DNA of 64,000 nt from Streptacidiphilus sp. ASG 303 (GCF_020991365.1 NZ_JAJLRA010000020.1:47312-111311), one strand, 5' to 3'. Shown: positions 20,249-29,147, numbered from the stretch's first letter. Made by a program: numbers and translations. Notes: generated by a model not told the origin, from the letters alone.

Positions 20249-20540
20249 ACGTGCGGGCGCCGCGGATGCGCGTTCCGCGCCGGCGCGGGGGCTCCGGGTG
20301 CCCGGCGGCACCGCGGCGGACCGGACCGCGGCGCCGCCATGACGCATGGCCCGGGCCGCCGGGTCCCCGTCCGGTCCGGAGGGCGGCCCGCGCTGTGGCA
20401 CAATGGGCAGCTGAGTACTCGGCAGCCGAGCAGGACCCCTCTCTCCTCCGGCTGGCGTGTCAGTCGGGCAGCCGGCGTCCACAACCCCACGTGGCGCGCG
20501 CGGCCGCTCACCCACGTCAAGACCAGGAGACCCCACTCCA

Positions 20541-20978
20541 GTGGCAGTCAAGATCAAGCTGAAGCGTCTGGGCAAGATCCGTGCCCCGCACTACCGCATC
20601 GTCGTCGCCGACTCGCGCACCAAGCGCGACGGCCGCGCCATCGAGGAGATCGGCGTCTACCAGCCGACCTACGACCCCTCGAAGATCGAGGTCGACTCGG
20701 AGCGCGCCCAGTACTGGCTGAGCGTCGGCGCGCAGCCGACCGAGCCCGTGCTCGCCATCCTCAAGCTCACCGGCGACTGGCAGAAGTTCAAGGGCGAGCC
20801 GGCTCCGGCCCCCCTGAAGGTCGCCGAGCCCAAGGTCGAGGACTACAGCCACCTCTTCGCCAAGGCCGTCCAGGGCTTCGAGGACAGCACCACCGGTGCC
20901 GCCATCACCCCGAAGGCCAAGAAGTCGGACAAGAAGGACGAGGCCGCCGAGGCCGAGACCGCGTCCAGCGAGGCCTGA
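20541..20978 (+). CDS. rpsP: 30S ribosomal protein S16
   Basis: A 145-residue S16 of the small ribosomal subunit. The core is [34 protein letters not shown] and [13 protein letters not shown], then an extended C-terminal tail rich in Lys, Glu and Ala ([13 protein letters not shown]), as usual in actinobacteria. GTG 20541 follows AGGAGA at 20525-20530. It starts the rpsP-KH-rimM-trmD-rplS cluster; the next gene begins 3 bp after its stop. Confidence 0.97.
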   Translation: MAVKIKLKRLGKIRAPHYRIVVADSRTKRDGRAIEEIGVYQPTYDPSKIEVDSERAQYWLSVGAQPTEPVLAILKLTGDWQKFKGEPAPAPLKVAEPKVEDYSHLFAKAVQGFEDSTTGAAITPKAKKSDKKDEAAEAETASSEA

Positions 20979-20980
20979 GG

Positions 20981-21220
20981 ATGCTCGAGGAAGCCCTCGA
21001 GCACCTGGTGAAGGGCATCGTCGAGAACCCCGAGGACGTCCAGGTGCGCTCGCGCAACCTGCGCCGGGGCGCCACCCTCGAGGTCCGGGTGCACCCCGAG
21101 GACCTCGGCAAGGTCATCGGCCGCGGCGGCCGCACCGCGCGTGCGCTCCGCACCGTGGTCGGTGCACTGGGCGGCCGGAACGTCCGCGTCGACCTCGTCG
21201 ACGTCGACGACATGCGCTGA
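20981..21220 (+). CDS. khpA: KH-domain RNA-binding protein (KhpA/YlqC type)
   Basis: A 79-residue single KH-domain protein starting LEEALEHLVKGIVENPEDV and carrying the KH loop VIGRGGRTARALRTVV (GxxG = GRGG). The family binds RNA, often as a KhpA-KhpB pair, and is encoded between rpsP and rimM in many Gram-positive bacteria. The start is 3 bp after rpsP, so the two are co-translated. A perfect 19-bp hairpin then separates it from rimM. Confidence 0.9.
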   Translation: MLEEALEHLVKGIVENPEDVQVRSRNLRRGATLEVRVHPEDLGKVIGRGGRTARALRTVVGALGGRNVRVDLVDVDDMR

Positions 21221-21234
21221 GCCGCACGGCCTCT

Positions 21235-21279
21235 CCGCAGGGCCGGCCGGGACGCACCTCGTCCCGGCCGGCCCTGCGG
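21235..21279 (+). terminator. Strong hairpin between khpA and rimM
   Basis: Perfect 19-bp arms (21235-21253 and 21261-21279) with a 7-nt loop. It should reduce read-through from rpsP-khpA into rimM-trmD-rplS, or act as an RNA-processing or stability point within the cluster. Confidence 0.8.
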
Positions 21280-21391
21280 CGTTCGCCCCTCCCTGCGCCG
21301 GGAGCCCCGCAGCAGGGCCGCCCGGCGGCCGCCCCGTAGACCCACCAGCGTGCGGACCCGCGCACGCAGACCCACCAGGAGCGCGATCACC

Positions 21392-22018
21392 GTGCAGCTC
21401 GTCGTCGGCAGGATCGGCCGTGCCCACGGCATCAAGGGGGACGTCACCGTCGAGGTGCGCACCGACGAGCCGGAGCTCCGGCTCGCGCCCGGAGCCGTCC
21501 TGCTCACCGACCCGCCCTCGGCCGGCCCGCTCACCGTCGAGTCCGGCCGCGTGCACAGCGGACGGCTGCTGCTGCGCTTCGAGGGCGTCGGGGACCGCAA
21601 CGCCGCCGAGGCGCTGCGCAACACCCTCCTCATCGCCGAGGTCGACCCGGCCGAGCTCCCCGAGGACCCCGACGAGTACTACGACCACCAGCTCGTCGGC
21701 CTCGACGTCGTCCTCCGCGACGGCACCCCGGTCGGCGAGGTCACCGAGGTCGTCCACCTGCCCTACCAGGACCTGCTGAACGTCCGGACCGCCGAGGGCC
21801 GCGAGGTGCTGGTCCCCTTCGTGGAGCGGATCGTCCCGGAGATCGACCTGGAGGAGCAGCGGGCCGTCATCGACCCGCCGCCCGGCCTGATCGACCCCGA
21901 CCGGGCCGAGGTCGCCGGCAGCCGCGAGGGCGGCCGGGACGCCGACGGCGGGACGGGTGGCGGCACCGGTACGGACGGGGCCGGCGGCGGCGCCGACGGC
22001 ACCACCGGGCGGGAGTGA
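21392..22018 (+). CDS. rimM: 16S rRNA processing protein RimM
   Basis: A 208-residue ribosome maturation factor that acts on the 30S head with S19. N-terminal RimM domain ([21 protein letters not shown]), a central [12 protein letters not shown] and a PRC-barrel ending in [21 protein letters not shown] Gly/Asp-rich tail of about 35 residues follows the barrel. GTG 21392 follows AGGAG at 21377-21381. TrmD starts 10 bp after the stop. Confidence 0.95.
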   Translation: MQLVVGRIGRAHGIKGDVTVEVRTDEPELRLAPGAVLLTDPPSAGPLTVESGRVHSGRLLLRFEGVGDRNAAEALRNTLLIAEVDPAELPEDPDEYYDHQLVGLDVVLRDGTPVGEVTEVVHLPYQDLLNVRTAEGREVLVPFVERIVPEIDLEEQRAVIDPPPGLIDPDRAEVAGSREGGRDADGGTGGGTGTDGAGGGADGTTGRE

Positions 22019-22027
22019 CCGGCGCCC

Positions 22028-22858
22028 ATGCGCATCGACGTCGTCACCATCTTCCCCGAGTACCTCGAACCGCTGAACGTGTCGCTGGTCGGCAAGGCCC
22101 GCGCCCGCGGGCAGCTCGACGTCCACCTGCACCACCTGCGGGACTGGACCACCGACGTGCACCGCACCGTCGACGACACCCCCTACGGCGGCGGCCCCGG
22201 CATGGTCATGAAGCCGGAGCCGTGGGGGGCCGCGCTCGACTCGGTCGTCGAGCAGGGTGCGAAGCAGGTCGGCGAGGGGGCCGTGCCCACCCTGGTGGTG
22301 CCCACCCCCAGCGGCCGCCCCTTCACCCAGGCGCTCGCCCAGGACCTGGCCGCCGAGCCGTGGCTCGCCTTCGCCCCCGCCCGCTACGAGGGCATCGACC
22401 GCCGCGTCATCGACGAGGCCGCCGACCGGATGCCGGTCGTCGAGGCGTCCATCGGCGACTACGTGCTGGCCGGCGGCGAGGTCGCGGTCCTCGTCATGGT
22501 CGAGGCCGTGGCCAGGCTGCTGCCCGGCGTCCTCGGCAACGCCGAGTCGCACCGCGACGACTCCTTCGCCGCCGGCGCCATGGCCGACCTGCTGGAGGGC
22601 CCCGTCTACACCAAGCCCGCCGAGTGGCGCGGCCGGACCGTCCCCGAGGTGCTGCTGAGCGGCAACCACGGCCTGATCGCCCGCTGGCGCCGCGAGCAGG
22701 CCTTCCGCCGGACCCTGCGCATGCGCCCGGACCTCGTGGGCCGCTGGGACAAGGCCGCCTTCGACAAGCACGACCGCCGGGCGCTCGACGCCCTCGGCGT
22801 GGCCTGGGACGACGCGGCCGGCCGATTTCGGCCCGGACCGGACGGTGTGGAACAATAG
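22028..22858 (+). CDS. trmD: tRNA (guanine-N1)-methyltransferase TrmD
   Basis: A 276-residue SPOUT methyltransferase making m1G37 in tRNA. It starts MRIDVVTIFPEYLEPLNVSL and shows the substrate loop DDTPYGGGPGMVMKPEP, the knot segments YEGIDRRVIDEAADRMPVVE and SIGDYVLAGGEVAVLVMVEA, and the ending NHGLIARWRREQAFRRTLRM. Length is slightly above the bacterial average because of a short tail. It lies 10 bp after rimM. Confidence 0.97.
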   Translation: MRIDVVTIFPEYLEPLNVSLVGKARARGQLDVHLHHLRDWTTDVHRTVDDTPYGGGPGMVMKPEPWGAALDSVVEQGAKQVGEGAVPTLVVPTPSGRPFTQALAQDLAAEPWLAFAPARYEGIDRRVIDEAADRMPVVEASIGDYVLAGGEVAVLVMVEAVARLLPGVLGNAESHRDDSFAAGAMADLLEGPVYTKPAEWRGRTVPEVLLSGNHGLIARWRREQAFRRTLRMRPDLVGRWDKAAFDKHDRRALDALGVAWDDAAGRFRPGPDGVEQ

Positions 22859-22990
22859 GCCGCTGCTGCGTGCCGTTGCCCCTGCCACGGGGGGAACACC
22901 GTCCACCGGGACCCGGTCCCGGCGAGCAGCACCCTCCCGATCCTTCCGAATTCCGTGGGTGACCCGTGGCGCCCATGATGGAGAGTCCCG

Positions 22991-23341
22991 ATGAGCAACC
23001 TGCTCGACGTCATCGACTCCGCGTCGCTGCGCGACGACGTCCCCGCCTTCCGCCCCGGTGACACCCTCAAGGTGCACGTCCGGGTCATCGAGGGCAACCG
23101 CTCCCGTGTCCAGGTCTTCCAGGGCGTCGTCATCCGCCGCCAGGGCGCGGGCGTCCGCGAGACCTTCACCGTCCGCAAGGTCTCCTTCGGCGTCGGCGTC
23201 GAGCGCACCTTCCCGGTCCACACCCCGATCGTCGAGAAGATCGAGGTCGTGACCCGCGGTGCCGTCCGCCGCGCCAAGCTGTACTACCTGCGCGACCTGC
23301 GCGGCAAGGCCGCCAAGATCAAGGAGAAGCGCGACCGCTGA
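22991..23341 (+). CDS. rplS: 50S ribosomal protein L19
   Basis: A 116-residue L19 at the 30S-50S interface, complete from [20 protein letters not shown] through [20 protein letters not shown] and [17 protein letters not shown] to the basic end [14 protein letters not shown] 22991 follows GGAGAG. It closes the translation cluster; the first signal peptidase gene starts 72 bp downstream. Confidence 0.97.
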   Translation: MSNLLDVIDSASLRDDVPAFRPGDTLKVHVRVIEGNRSRVQVFQGVVIRRQGAGVRETFTVRKVSFGVGVERTFPVHTPIVEKIEVVTRGAVRRAKLYYLRDLRGKAAKIKEKRDR

Positions 23342-23413
23342 GCCGGACCGCGCACGCCCCGGCTTCGCCCGGGAGTGGGGACCACCCGTTCGAGGCCGGA
23401 TAGGCTTCGCCCG

Positions 23414-24238
23414 ATGAGCACCCACGAACCCCTCGCGGACCGCGACGGCACGCCCTCCCCCGACCGGGGCGACGGGCGGCCGCCGCGGTCCGCGGCCGTT
23501 CCCGGGGCCTCCGACGGGGACCGGACCGCGACCCGCGCCCGACGCGGCCAGGGCCGGCCGAACCGCTGGAACCGGTGGATGGCGGTCCTGGTCTGCCTGC
23601 TGCTGCTGGGCCTGGTCAACGCCTCCGTGGCCCAGCCCTACGCCATCCCCTCCCACTCGATGGAGGGCACCCTGCAGGTGGGCGACCGGGTCCTCGTCGA
23701 CAAGCTCGCCTACGACTTCGGCGGACGCGTCCGCCGCGGCGACGTCGTCGTCTTCGACGGCCGCGGCTCCTTCCTCCAGGACGACGCCGCCCCCGGCGGC
23801 CTCGGTGCCGCCCTGCGCCAGCTCGGCTCCTACCTCGGCCTCACCTCCCCGTCCGAGACCGACTACGTCAAGCGCGTCGTCGGAGTGGGCGGCGACCGCG
23901 TCGTCTGCTGCGACCGGCAGGGCCGGATCACCGTCGACGGCGTGCCGCTGGACGAGTCCGGGTACCTGTTCCCGGGCGACACCGCCTCCTCGGTGCCCTT
24001 CGACGTCGAGGTCCCGGCCGGGAAGCTCTGGGTGATGGGCGACCACCGCAGCGACTCCCGGGACTCCCGGGACCACCTCGGCGAACCGGGCGGCGGATTC
24101 GTCCCCGAGGACAAGGTGATCGGTCGGGCCGACTGGGTCGTATATCCCTTCGGGCACTGGCGGCACCTCCGGCGCCCCGGGGCGTACGACGCGGTGGACG
24201 CGGCAGGGAGGAGCGGTCGGCATGGGGACCAGGGGTAG
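23414..24238 (+). CDS. lepB: Type I signal peptidase 1 (SipW-like position)
   Basis: A 274-residue membrane signal peptidase that removes signal peptides from exported proteins. After a disordered N-terminus a transmembrane helix (about 55-71) leads to the catalytic Ser82 (IPSHSMEGTLQVGDRVLVDK) and Lys153 (DYVKRVVGVGGDRV); the GDHRSDSRDSR box follows. No C-terminal transmembrane helix is visible. It is the first of five adjacent paralogues; S. coelicolor and S. lividans have four (sipW-X-Y-Z). Its 3' end overlaps the next gene by 17 bp. Confidence 0.95.
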   Translation: MSTHEPLADRDGTPSPDRGDGRPPRSAAVPGASDGDRTATRARRGQGRPNRWNRWMAVLVCLLLLGLVNASVAQPYAIPSHSMEGTLQVGDRVLVDKLAYDFGGRVRRGDVVVFDGRGSFLQDDAAPGGLGAALRQLGSYLGLTSPSETDYVKRVVGVGGDRVVCCDRQGRITVDGVPLDESGYLFPGDTASSVPFDVEVPAGKLWVMGDHRSDSRDSRDHLGEPGGGFVPEDKVIGRADWVVYPFGHWRHLRRPGAYDAVDAAGRSGRHGDQG

Positions 24239-25274
24239 GCCGCGGGTCGCCGACCCGCCGCCCGGCGGGGGGTCCGCGCCCGACCGGACGGCCGCCGCCG
24301 CCGTCGGCTCCGGCTCCGGGGCCGACGGTCCCGGGCGCGACGGCAGGCGCCGCCGCAGCTCCGGCCTCAGCCGGGCCGAGCGCCGCCGCATCGCCCGCCG
24401 GGCGGCCCGCCGCCGCAAGCGCTCCTTCCTGCGGGAGCTCCCGGTGGTCGCGGGCGTCGCCCTCGTGATCGCCCTGCTGCTGAAGACGTTCCTGCTCCAG
24501 GTCTTCGTGATCCCGTCCGGATCCATGGAGGACACGATCAAGATCGGCGACCGGGTGCTGGTGGACAAGCTCACCCCCTGGTTCGGCAAGGAGTACCGGC
24601 GCGGCGACGTGGTGGTCTTCCGCGACCCCGGCAACTGGCTGCCGCCCGACGAGCGCAGGGCCTCCGAGGACGGGCCGGTGGTCCGCGGCGTGAAGCAGGC
24701 GTTCACGGCCGTCGGCCTGCTGCCCTCCGACAACGAGGGCGACCTGATCAAGCGGGTCATCGGCGTCGGCGGCGACACCGTGGCCTGCTGCGACCGCAGC
24801 GGCAGGCTCACCGTCAACGGCACGGCCGTGGACGAGCCGTACGTGGCGCCGGGCAACCCGGCCTCCCGCATCACCTTCAAGGTGGCCGTCCCCCACGGCA
24901 GGCTCTGGGTGATGGGCGACCACCGCGACCTGTCGGCCGACTCGCGCTTCCACATGACCGACTTCGGCAACGGCACCATCCCGCTCTCGAACGTCATCGG
25001 CCGCGCCGTCGTGGTGGCCTGGCCCGTCCCGCGCTTCCACCGGCTGCCCGAACCCGCCTCGCTCTCCGCCCTCCCCCCGCCGCCCGGCAGCGTGATCGGT
25101 GCGGCGGGACCGCTCCCGGCCGCCGTCCCGGACCCCGGCGGCCGCGCCGGCGGGTCCGCGCAGCCGGACGCCGCGAGGCCGGATCCCGGGGAACCCCCGC
25201 TCGTTATGGGTGTGGCGGGGGCGCTGCCCTTCGCCGTCCGCCGGTGGCGCAGGGGCGCCACCCCGCCCGGCTGA
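24222..25274 (+). CDS. lepB: Type I signal peptidase 2 (SipX-like position)
   Basis: A 350-residue signal peptidase. A basic N-terminus (RRRRSSGLSRAERRRIARR) precedes a transmembrane helix at about 75-96, then Ser101 (VIPSGSMEDTIKIGDRVLVD), Lys177 (DLIKRVIGVGGDTV) and the GDHRDLSADSRFHM box. An extra C-terminal hydrophobic segment (VMGVAGALPFAVRR) may form a second membrane helix. The ATG lies inside the previous gene, so the two are translationally coupled. A degraded copy of its last roughly 100 bp recurs between the third and fourth peptidase genes. Confidence 0.95.
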   Translation: MGTRGRPRVADPPPGGGSAPDRTAAAAVGSGSGADGPGRDGRRRRSSGLSRAERRRIARRAARRRKRSFLRELPVVAGVALVIALLLKTFLLQVFVIPSGSMEDTIKIGDRVLVDKLTPWFGKEYRRGDVVVFRDPGNWLPPDERRASEDGPVVRGVKQAFTAVGLLPSDNEGDLIKRVIGVGGDTVACCDRSGRLTVNGTAVDEPYVAPGNPASRITFKVAVPHGRLWVMGDHRDLSADSRFHMTDFGNGTIPLSNVIGRAVVVAWPVPRFHRLPEPASLSALPPPPGSVIGAAGPLPAAVPDPGGRAGGSAQPDAARPDPGEPPLVMGVAGALPFAVRRWRRGATPPG

Positions 25275-25316
25275 ACGGCGGTCCCCGCCGTGCGTGGCTG
25301 ACGGCGGGCCACCTCT

Positions 25317-25556
25317 GCGGGTGGTAGAGAGGGTGGGGTGCGCGGTGCGTGGTCGTGCCGGGTGCCTTGGAGGTTGCCGGTGTGCGGTGTGCCGTGCAGG
25401 ACCGGGAGCAGGCGGTGCCGCGGGGCGGTGCCGTATTCGGCGTGGGCGCGGGTGCGCCTGCAGTGCAGGGAGGAGATGTCGTGGGGGATCCGGTGACCGG
25501 CGCCCGTTCGGGGGCCGGTGGGCCCGAGGACCCCGGCAGCCGTACCGCGGGCTCCG
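25317..25556 (+). repeat. 240-bp perfect direct repeat, copy A (leader and 5' end of lepB copy 3)
   Basis: Base-for-base identical to 26858-27097. It covers about 164 bp of leader, the ribosome site and the first 25 codons of the gene. Identity in a non-coding leader points to a recent duplication or gene conversion. Confidence 0.95.
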
Positions 25557-26461
25557 TGGACGACCCGGGCGGACCGCCGAGCACGGAGGACGGTACGACC
25601 ATGTCCGAGCATCCGCAGCCGGACCGCGCGCCGGAGCCGGAGAAGCCGGAGCGGGCGCGGCCCGGGACGAAGCAGCGGTCCTTCTGGAAGGAGCTGCCGA
25701 TCCTGGTCGGCATCGCGCTGGTGCTGGCGCTGGTGATCAAGACCTTCTTCGTGCAGGCGTTCTCGATCCCGTCGGAGTCCATGCAGAACACCCTGCAGAA
25801 GGGCGACCGGGTGCTGGTGGACAAGCTGACGCCCTGGTTCGGCGCCCAGCCGGAGCGCGGCGAGGTCGTCGTCTTCAAGGACCCCGGCAACTGGCTCGGC
25901 GACGAGCCCGTGGAGACCTCCGGCGGTCTCGCCGGCGGCCTTCAGAAGGTCCTCGGGTGGGTCGGTCTGATGCCGTCGGCGGACGAGAAGGACCTGATCA
26001 AGCGGGTCATCGGGGTCGGCGGCGACACCGTCGAGTGCCACGGCAGCGGGCCGGTGAAGGTCAACGGCAAGGCGCTGGACGAGCCGTACGTCTTCCCCGG
26101 CGCCCCTGCCTGCGACCCGGACAAGCAGTTCACCGTGAAGGTCCCGGACGGGCGGATCTGGGTGATGGGCGACCACCGCAACGACTCGTCGGACTCGCGC
26201 TTCCACATGGACGAGCCCGGGGGCGGCACGGTGCCGGTGAAGAACGTCGTCGGCCGGGCCTTCGTCGTCGCGTGGCCGCTCGCCCGCTGGGCGACGCTGC
26301 CGGTCCCCGGCACCTTCCACCAGCCCGGCCTGTCCGCCGCGGGCTCCCTCGTCCCGCCCGCCGCCGGGCTCGCCGGTGCGGTGCCGCTGACCCTGCTCCT
26401 GCGCCGCCGACGGGCCGCCGTGCCCGGGAGCGCCCCGGAGGGGGCCGGTCCGGAGGCGTAG
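25481..26461 (+). CDS. lepB: Type I signal peptidase 3 (SipY-like, duplicated copy A)
   Basis: A 326-residue signal peptidase: transmembrane helix at about 73-91 (ILVGIALVLALVIKTFF), Ser100 (IPSESMQNTLQKGDRVLVD), Lys174 (DLIKRVIGVGGDTV), GDHRNDSSDSRFHM box and a C-terminal helix (AAGLAGAVPLTLLL). GTG 25481 follows GGGAGGAGA at 25468-25476; an in-frame GTG at 25349 and ATG at 25601 are less likely. The gene and its leader are a tandem duplicate of the next one: 25317-25556 is identical to 26858-27097. Residue 99 is Glu where the other SipX/Y-type copies have Gly next to the catalytic Ser. Confidence 0.95.
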   Translation: MGDPVTGARSGAGGPEDPGSRTAGSVDDPGGPPSTEDGTTMSEHPQPDRAPEPEKPERARPGTKQRSFWKELPILVGIALVLALVIKTFFVQAFSIPSESMQNTLQKGDRVLVDKLTPWFGAQPERGEVVVFKDPGNWLGDEPVETSGGLAGGLQKVLGWVGLMPSADEKDLIKRVIGVGGDTVECHGSGPVKVNGKALDEPYVFPGAPACDPDKQFTVKVPDGRIWVMGDHRNDSSDSRFHMDEPGGGTVPVKNVVGRAFVVAWPLARWATLPVPGTFHQPGLSAAGSLVPPAAGLAGAVPLTLLLRRRRAAVPGSAPEGAGPEA

Positions 26462-26475
26462 CCGCGAGGCTCCCC

Positions 26476-26515
26476 GGCAGAACGGCAGAACGGCAGAACG
26501 GCAGAACGGCTTAAC
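26476..26515 (+). repeat. 8-bp tandem repeat GGCAGAAC x4 plus one variant
   Basis: Four perfect copies of GGCAGAAC (26476-26507) and a fifth GGCTTAAC copy, in the 560-bp gap between the duplicated peptidase genes. The gap (26462-27021) otherwise holds a remnant of the second peptidase gene's 3' end and the second copy of the leader. Confidence 0.85.
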
Positions 26516-26724
26516 GGCACGGCGGCGCGGGCCGCGGTGCCGCCCGGACACCCCCGGGCGGTACCGCGGCCCGTTCCGTGCCCGGGGCCGGCCCGGCGGG
26601 CATCCGCTCCGTCCTGCCGTTCCGGGTCACCGCGCCACCGCCCCCCGGCGCCTCCTCGGAACCGGTTCCCCCGTCCCGCCCACGCCGCGGTCAAAATCTC
26701 GGTCAACCCCTCCGGCCCGGCGCC

Positions 26725-26797
26725 GTGAGGCCGGATCCAGCGGGACCTCCGCTCGTTGGGTGTGGCGGGGCCCCGCCGTCCGCCGCGGGCGGAGCAG
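26725..26797 (+). pseudogene. Remnant of the lepB copy 2 3' end
   Basis: The sequence around 26727-26797 matches 25175-25236 inside the second peptidase gene (GAGGCCGGATCC, GCTCGTT, GGGTGTGGCGGGG, CCGCCGTCCGCC) with small deletions. It is non-coding here. It marks the left end of the duplicated unit, so the duplication of about 1.5 kb started within the coding end of copy 2 and ran through copy 3. Confidence 0.7.
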
Positions 26798-26857
26798 CGC
26801 CCGTCCCTGCGGCCGGACGGCGGCCGCGCACGCGCGCGGGCCGGGCGGACGGTTCCC

Positions 26858-27097
26858 GCGGGTGGTAGAGAGGGTGGGGTGCGCGGTGCGTGGTCGTGCC
26901 GGGTGCCTTGGAGGTTGCCGGTGTGCGGTGTGCCGTGCAGGACCGGGAGCAGGCGGTGCCGCGGGGCGGTGCCGTATTCGGCGTGGGCGCGGGTGCGCCT
27001 GCAGTGCAGGGAGGAGATGTCGTGGGGGATCCGGTGACCGGCGCCCGTTCGGGGGCCGGTGGGCCCGAGGACCCCGGCAGCCGTACCGCGGGCTCCG
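26858..27097 (+). repeat. 240-bp perfect direct repeat, copy B (leader and 5' end of lepB copy 4)
   Basis: Identical to 25317-25556, at an offset of 1541 bp. See copy A. Confidence 0.95.
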
Positions 27098-28020
27098 CGG
27101 ACGACCCGGGAGCCGGCGGACTCGCGGTCGAGCGGACCTCCGGTGCCGCAGCGGGAGCCGCCGCCGGGACGGACACCGCCGACCACGGAGGGCCGGACGG
27201 CCGGTCCGGTCCGGGGGAGGCCGGGCGTCCCGGGAAGGGCGCCCGGAAGCCGGGGCAGCAGCGGTCCTTCTGGAAGGAGCTGCCGATCCTGGTCGGCATC
27301 GCGCTGGTGCTGGCGCTGGTGATCAAGACCTTCTTCGTGCAGGCGTTCTCGATCCCGTCGGGGTCCATGCAGAACACCCTGCAGAAGGGCGACCGGGTGC
27401 TGGTGGACAAGCTGACGCCGTGGTTCGGCGCGGGGCCCGAGCGCGGCGAGGCCGTCGTCTTCCACGACCCGGGCGGCTGGCTGCCCGAGGAGCCCGTGCA
27501 GCGCGGCAGCGGCGCGGTGCGGGGGCTGCAGACGTTCCTCGGGTGGGTCGGTCTGATGCCGTCGGCGGACGAGAAGGACCTGATCAAGCGGGTCATCGGG
27601 GTCGGCGGCGACACCGTGGAGTGCCACGGCAGCGGGCCGGTGGAGGTCAACGGCAAGGCGCTGGACGAGCCGTACGTCTTCCCCGGGGCCACGCCGTGCG
27701 ACCCGGACAAGCCGTTCACGGTGAAGGTCCCGGACGGGCGGATCTGGGTGATGGGCGACCACCGCAACGACTCGTGGGACTCGCGCTTCCACATGGACGA
27801 GCCCGGGGGCGGCACGGTGCCGGTGAAGAACGTCGTCGGCCGGGCCTTCGTCGTCGCGTGGCCGCTCGCCCGCTGGGCGACGCTGCCGGTCCCCGGCACC
27901 TTCCACCAGCCCGGCCTGTCCGCCTCCGCGGCCTACGGCCCGCCGGCCCTCGCCGCGGCCGGCGCCCTGCCGCTGACCCTGCTGGTCCGCCGCAGCCGCC
28001 GCACGCGGGCCGCGGCCTGA
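27022..28020 (+). CDS. lepB: Type I signal peptidase 4 (SipY-like, duplicated copy B)
   Basis: A 332-residue signal peptidase nearly identical to the previous one in its catalytic part: Ser115 (IPSGSMQNTLQKGDRVLVD), Lys189 (DLIKRVIGVGGDTV), GDHRNDSWDSRFHM, and a C-terminal helix (ALAAAGALPLTLLV). After the shared first 25 codons the N-terminal cytosolic segment (about 26-78) is unrelated to copy A, and a loop at about 150-172 (WLPEEPVQRGSGAVRGLQ) also differs, so divergence is concentrated in two patches. GTG 27022 follows the same GAGGAGA site. Long runs are identical to copy A, for example 27777-27924. Confidence 0.95.
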   Translation: MGDPVTGARSGAGGPEDPGSRTAGSADDPGAGGLAVERTSGAAAGAAAGTDTADHGGPDGRSGPGEAGRPGKGARKPGQQRSFWKELPILVGIALVLALVIKTFFVQAFSIPSGSMQNTLQKGDRVLVDKLTPWFGAGPERGEAVVFHDPGGWLPEEPVQRGSGAVRGLQTFLGWVGLMPSADEKDLIKRVIGVGGDTVECHGSGPVEVNGKALDEPYVFPGATPCDPDKPFTVKVPDGRIWVMGDHRNDSWDSRFHMDEPGGGTVPVKNVVGRAFVVAWPLARWATLPVPGTFHQPGLSASAAYGPPALAAAGALPLTLLVRRSRRTRAAA

Positions 28021-28225
28021 CACCGTCCCGGGTGACCGTCCGTGACCGGAATGCTCCGCCCCGGCCCTTGCGCGGGCCGCGGTACCGGCGAGTAGTCTGC
28101 TCGGACGTGCCGCGGCCCGCCCGTCCGTGCGCCCGCCGGCCCCGGTACGGCTGTCGAGGCGGCCGCCCCGGGCGTCCGTGGGAGGACGCCGGACCCCGGG
28201 GCCCGGCCGAGCTGGGACGGTGCCC

Positions 28226-29062
28226 ATGAGCAGGACCGCCGGTGAGACCGCGGGCGAGGCCCCCGGGACGGCCGGGCCGCAGCCCGCGACGACCCCCGGG
28301 ACGGCCGGTCCGCAGCCCGGGACGGCCGGTCCGCAGCCCGCGCCCGCCCCGGCAGGGGCGCCCGGCCGCCGGCTGTCCGCCGTGCTGCAGGGCGTCGTCA
28401 TCGCGCTCGGGCTGGTGCTCATGGTCGGCGGCTTCGGCGTGGTCGCCGTCGGCTACCGCCCCTACAGCGTGCCCACCGACTCCATGGAGCCCACGGTCCG
28501 TCCGGGCGACACCGTGCTGGCCCGCACGAGCGACGGCAAGGACATCGGCCGCGGTGACGTCGTGGTCTTCCGCGACTCCGGCTGGGGCGGCGCCCTGATG
28601 GTCAAGCGCGTGGTGGCCGTCGGCGGCGACACCATCGTCTGCTGCGACGCCCGGCAGCGGATCGCCGTCGACGGCACCGCGATCGACGAGCCGTACCTCG
28701 CGCACGGCTACAACGCCGGCAAGTTCTCCGTGAGGATCCCGCAGGGGCGCCTCTTCCTCATGGGCGACAACCGGCTGGGATCGCTCGACTCCCGCGTCCA
28801 CCTCGACCAGGCGTCGGGCACGGTGCCCGCGAGCGACGTGGTCGGGCGGGTCGAGGGCACCGCCTGGCCGATGGCGCGGATGGGCGGCATCGACCGCACG
28901 GCCGCCTTCGACGCGGTCCGCGGGCCGGGCGCGGCCTCCGCCCACGGCCCGCTGGTCCCGGCCGCCCTCGTCTCGGCGGCCGGCGCCCTGCTCGTCCTGG
29001 TGACCGCGGCGGTCGGCCCGGCCGCGGAGCTGCTCCGCAGACTGCGCCGCCGGGCCCGGTAG
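28226..29062 (+). CDS. lepB: Type I signal peptidase 5 (SipZ-like position)
   Basis: A 278-residue signal peptidase, the most divergent of the five. The N-terminus contains GTAGPQP repeats (about 14-38); a transmembrane helix spans about 52-76, then Ser86 (SVPTDSMEPTVRPGDTVLAR), Lys127 (ALMVKRVVAVGGDTIVCC) and a box that reads MGDNRLGSLDSRVHL. A C-terminal transmembrane helix (LVSAAGALLVLVTAAVG) is present. ATG 28226 is chosen; 28021-28225 has no gene. The signal peptidase run ends here. Confidence 0.93.
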   Translation: MSRTAGETAGEAPGTAGPQPATTPGTAGPQPGTAGPQPAPAPAGAPGRRLSAVLQGVVIALGLVLMVGGFGVVAVGYRPYSVPTDSMEPTVRPGDTVLARTSDGKDIGRGDVVVFRDSGWGGALMVKRVVAVGGDTIVCCDARQRIAVDGTAIDEPYLAHGYNAGKFSVRIPQGRLFLMGDNRLGSLDSRVHLDQASGTVPASDVVGRVEGTAWPMARMGGIDRTAAFDAVRGPGAASAHGPLVPAALVSAAGALLVLVTAAVGPAAELLRRLRRRAR

Positions 29063-29147
29063 GGCAGGTGGCGGCCCCGCCGCGGCCTCCGCGGACCCGC
29101 CGGTGGTCCACAATGGGAGGACGCACGACAACTAAGGGGACGTGGGG

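Noticed and set aside
25349..25480. N-terminal extension of signal peptidase 3 (and the equivalent before copy 4) from an upstream GTG
   Set aside because: The frame is open, but an excellent ribosome site (GGGAGGAGA) directly precedes GTG 25481. The identical leader makes conservation uninformative about coding.
26476..26515. Possible CRISPR-like array
   Set aside because: Units are 8 bp without spacers; it is a simple tandem repeat. No other repeat in the window has spacer structure, and no cas gene is present.
20843..26551. A 1902-residue open frame on the minus strand, and similar long antisense frames (for example 58359-62171 and 16932-19820 beyond the methyltransferase)
   Set aside because: They mirror real genes on the other strand. 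At this GC content stop codons are rare in the complementary frames; the proteins are low complexity without domains.
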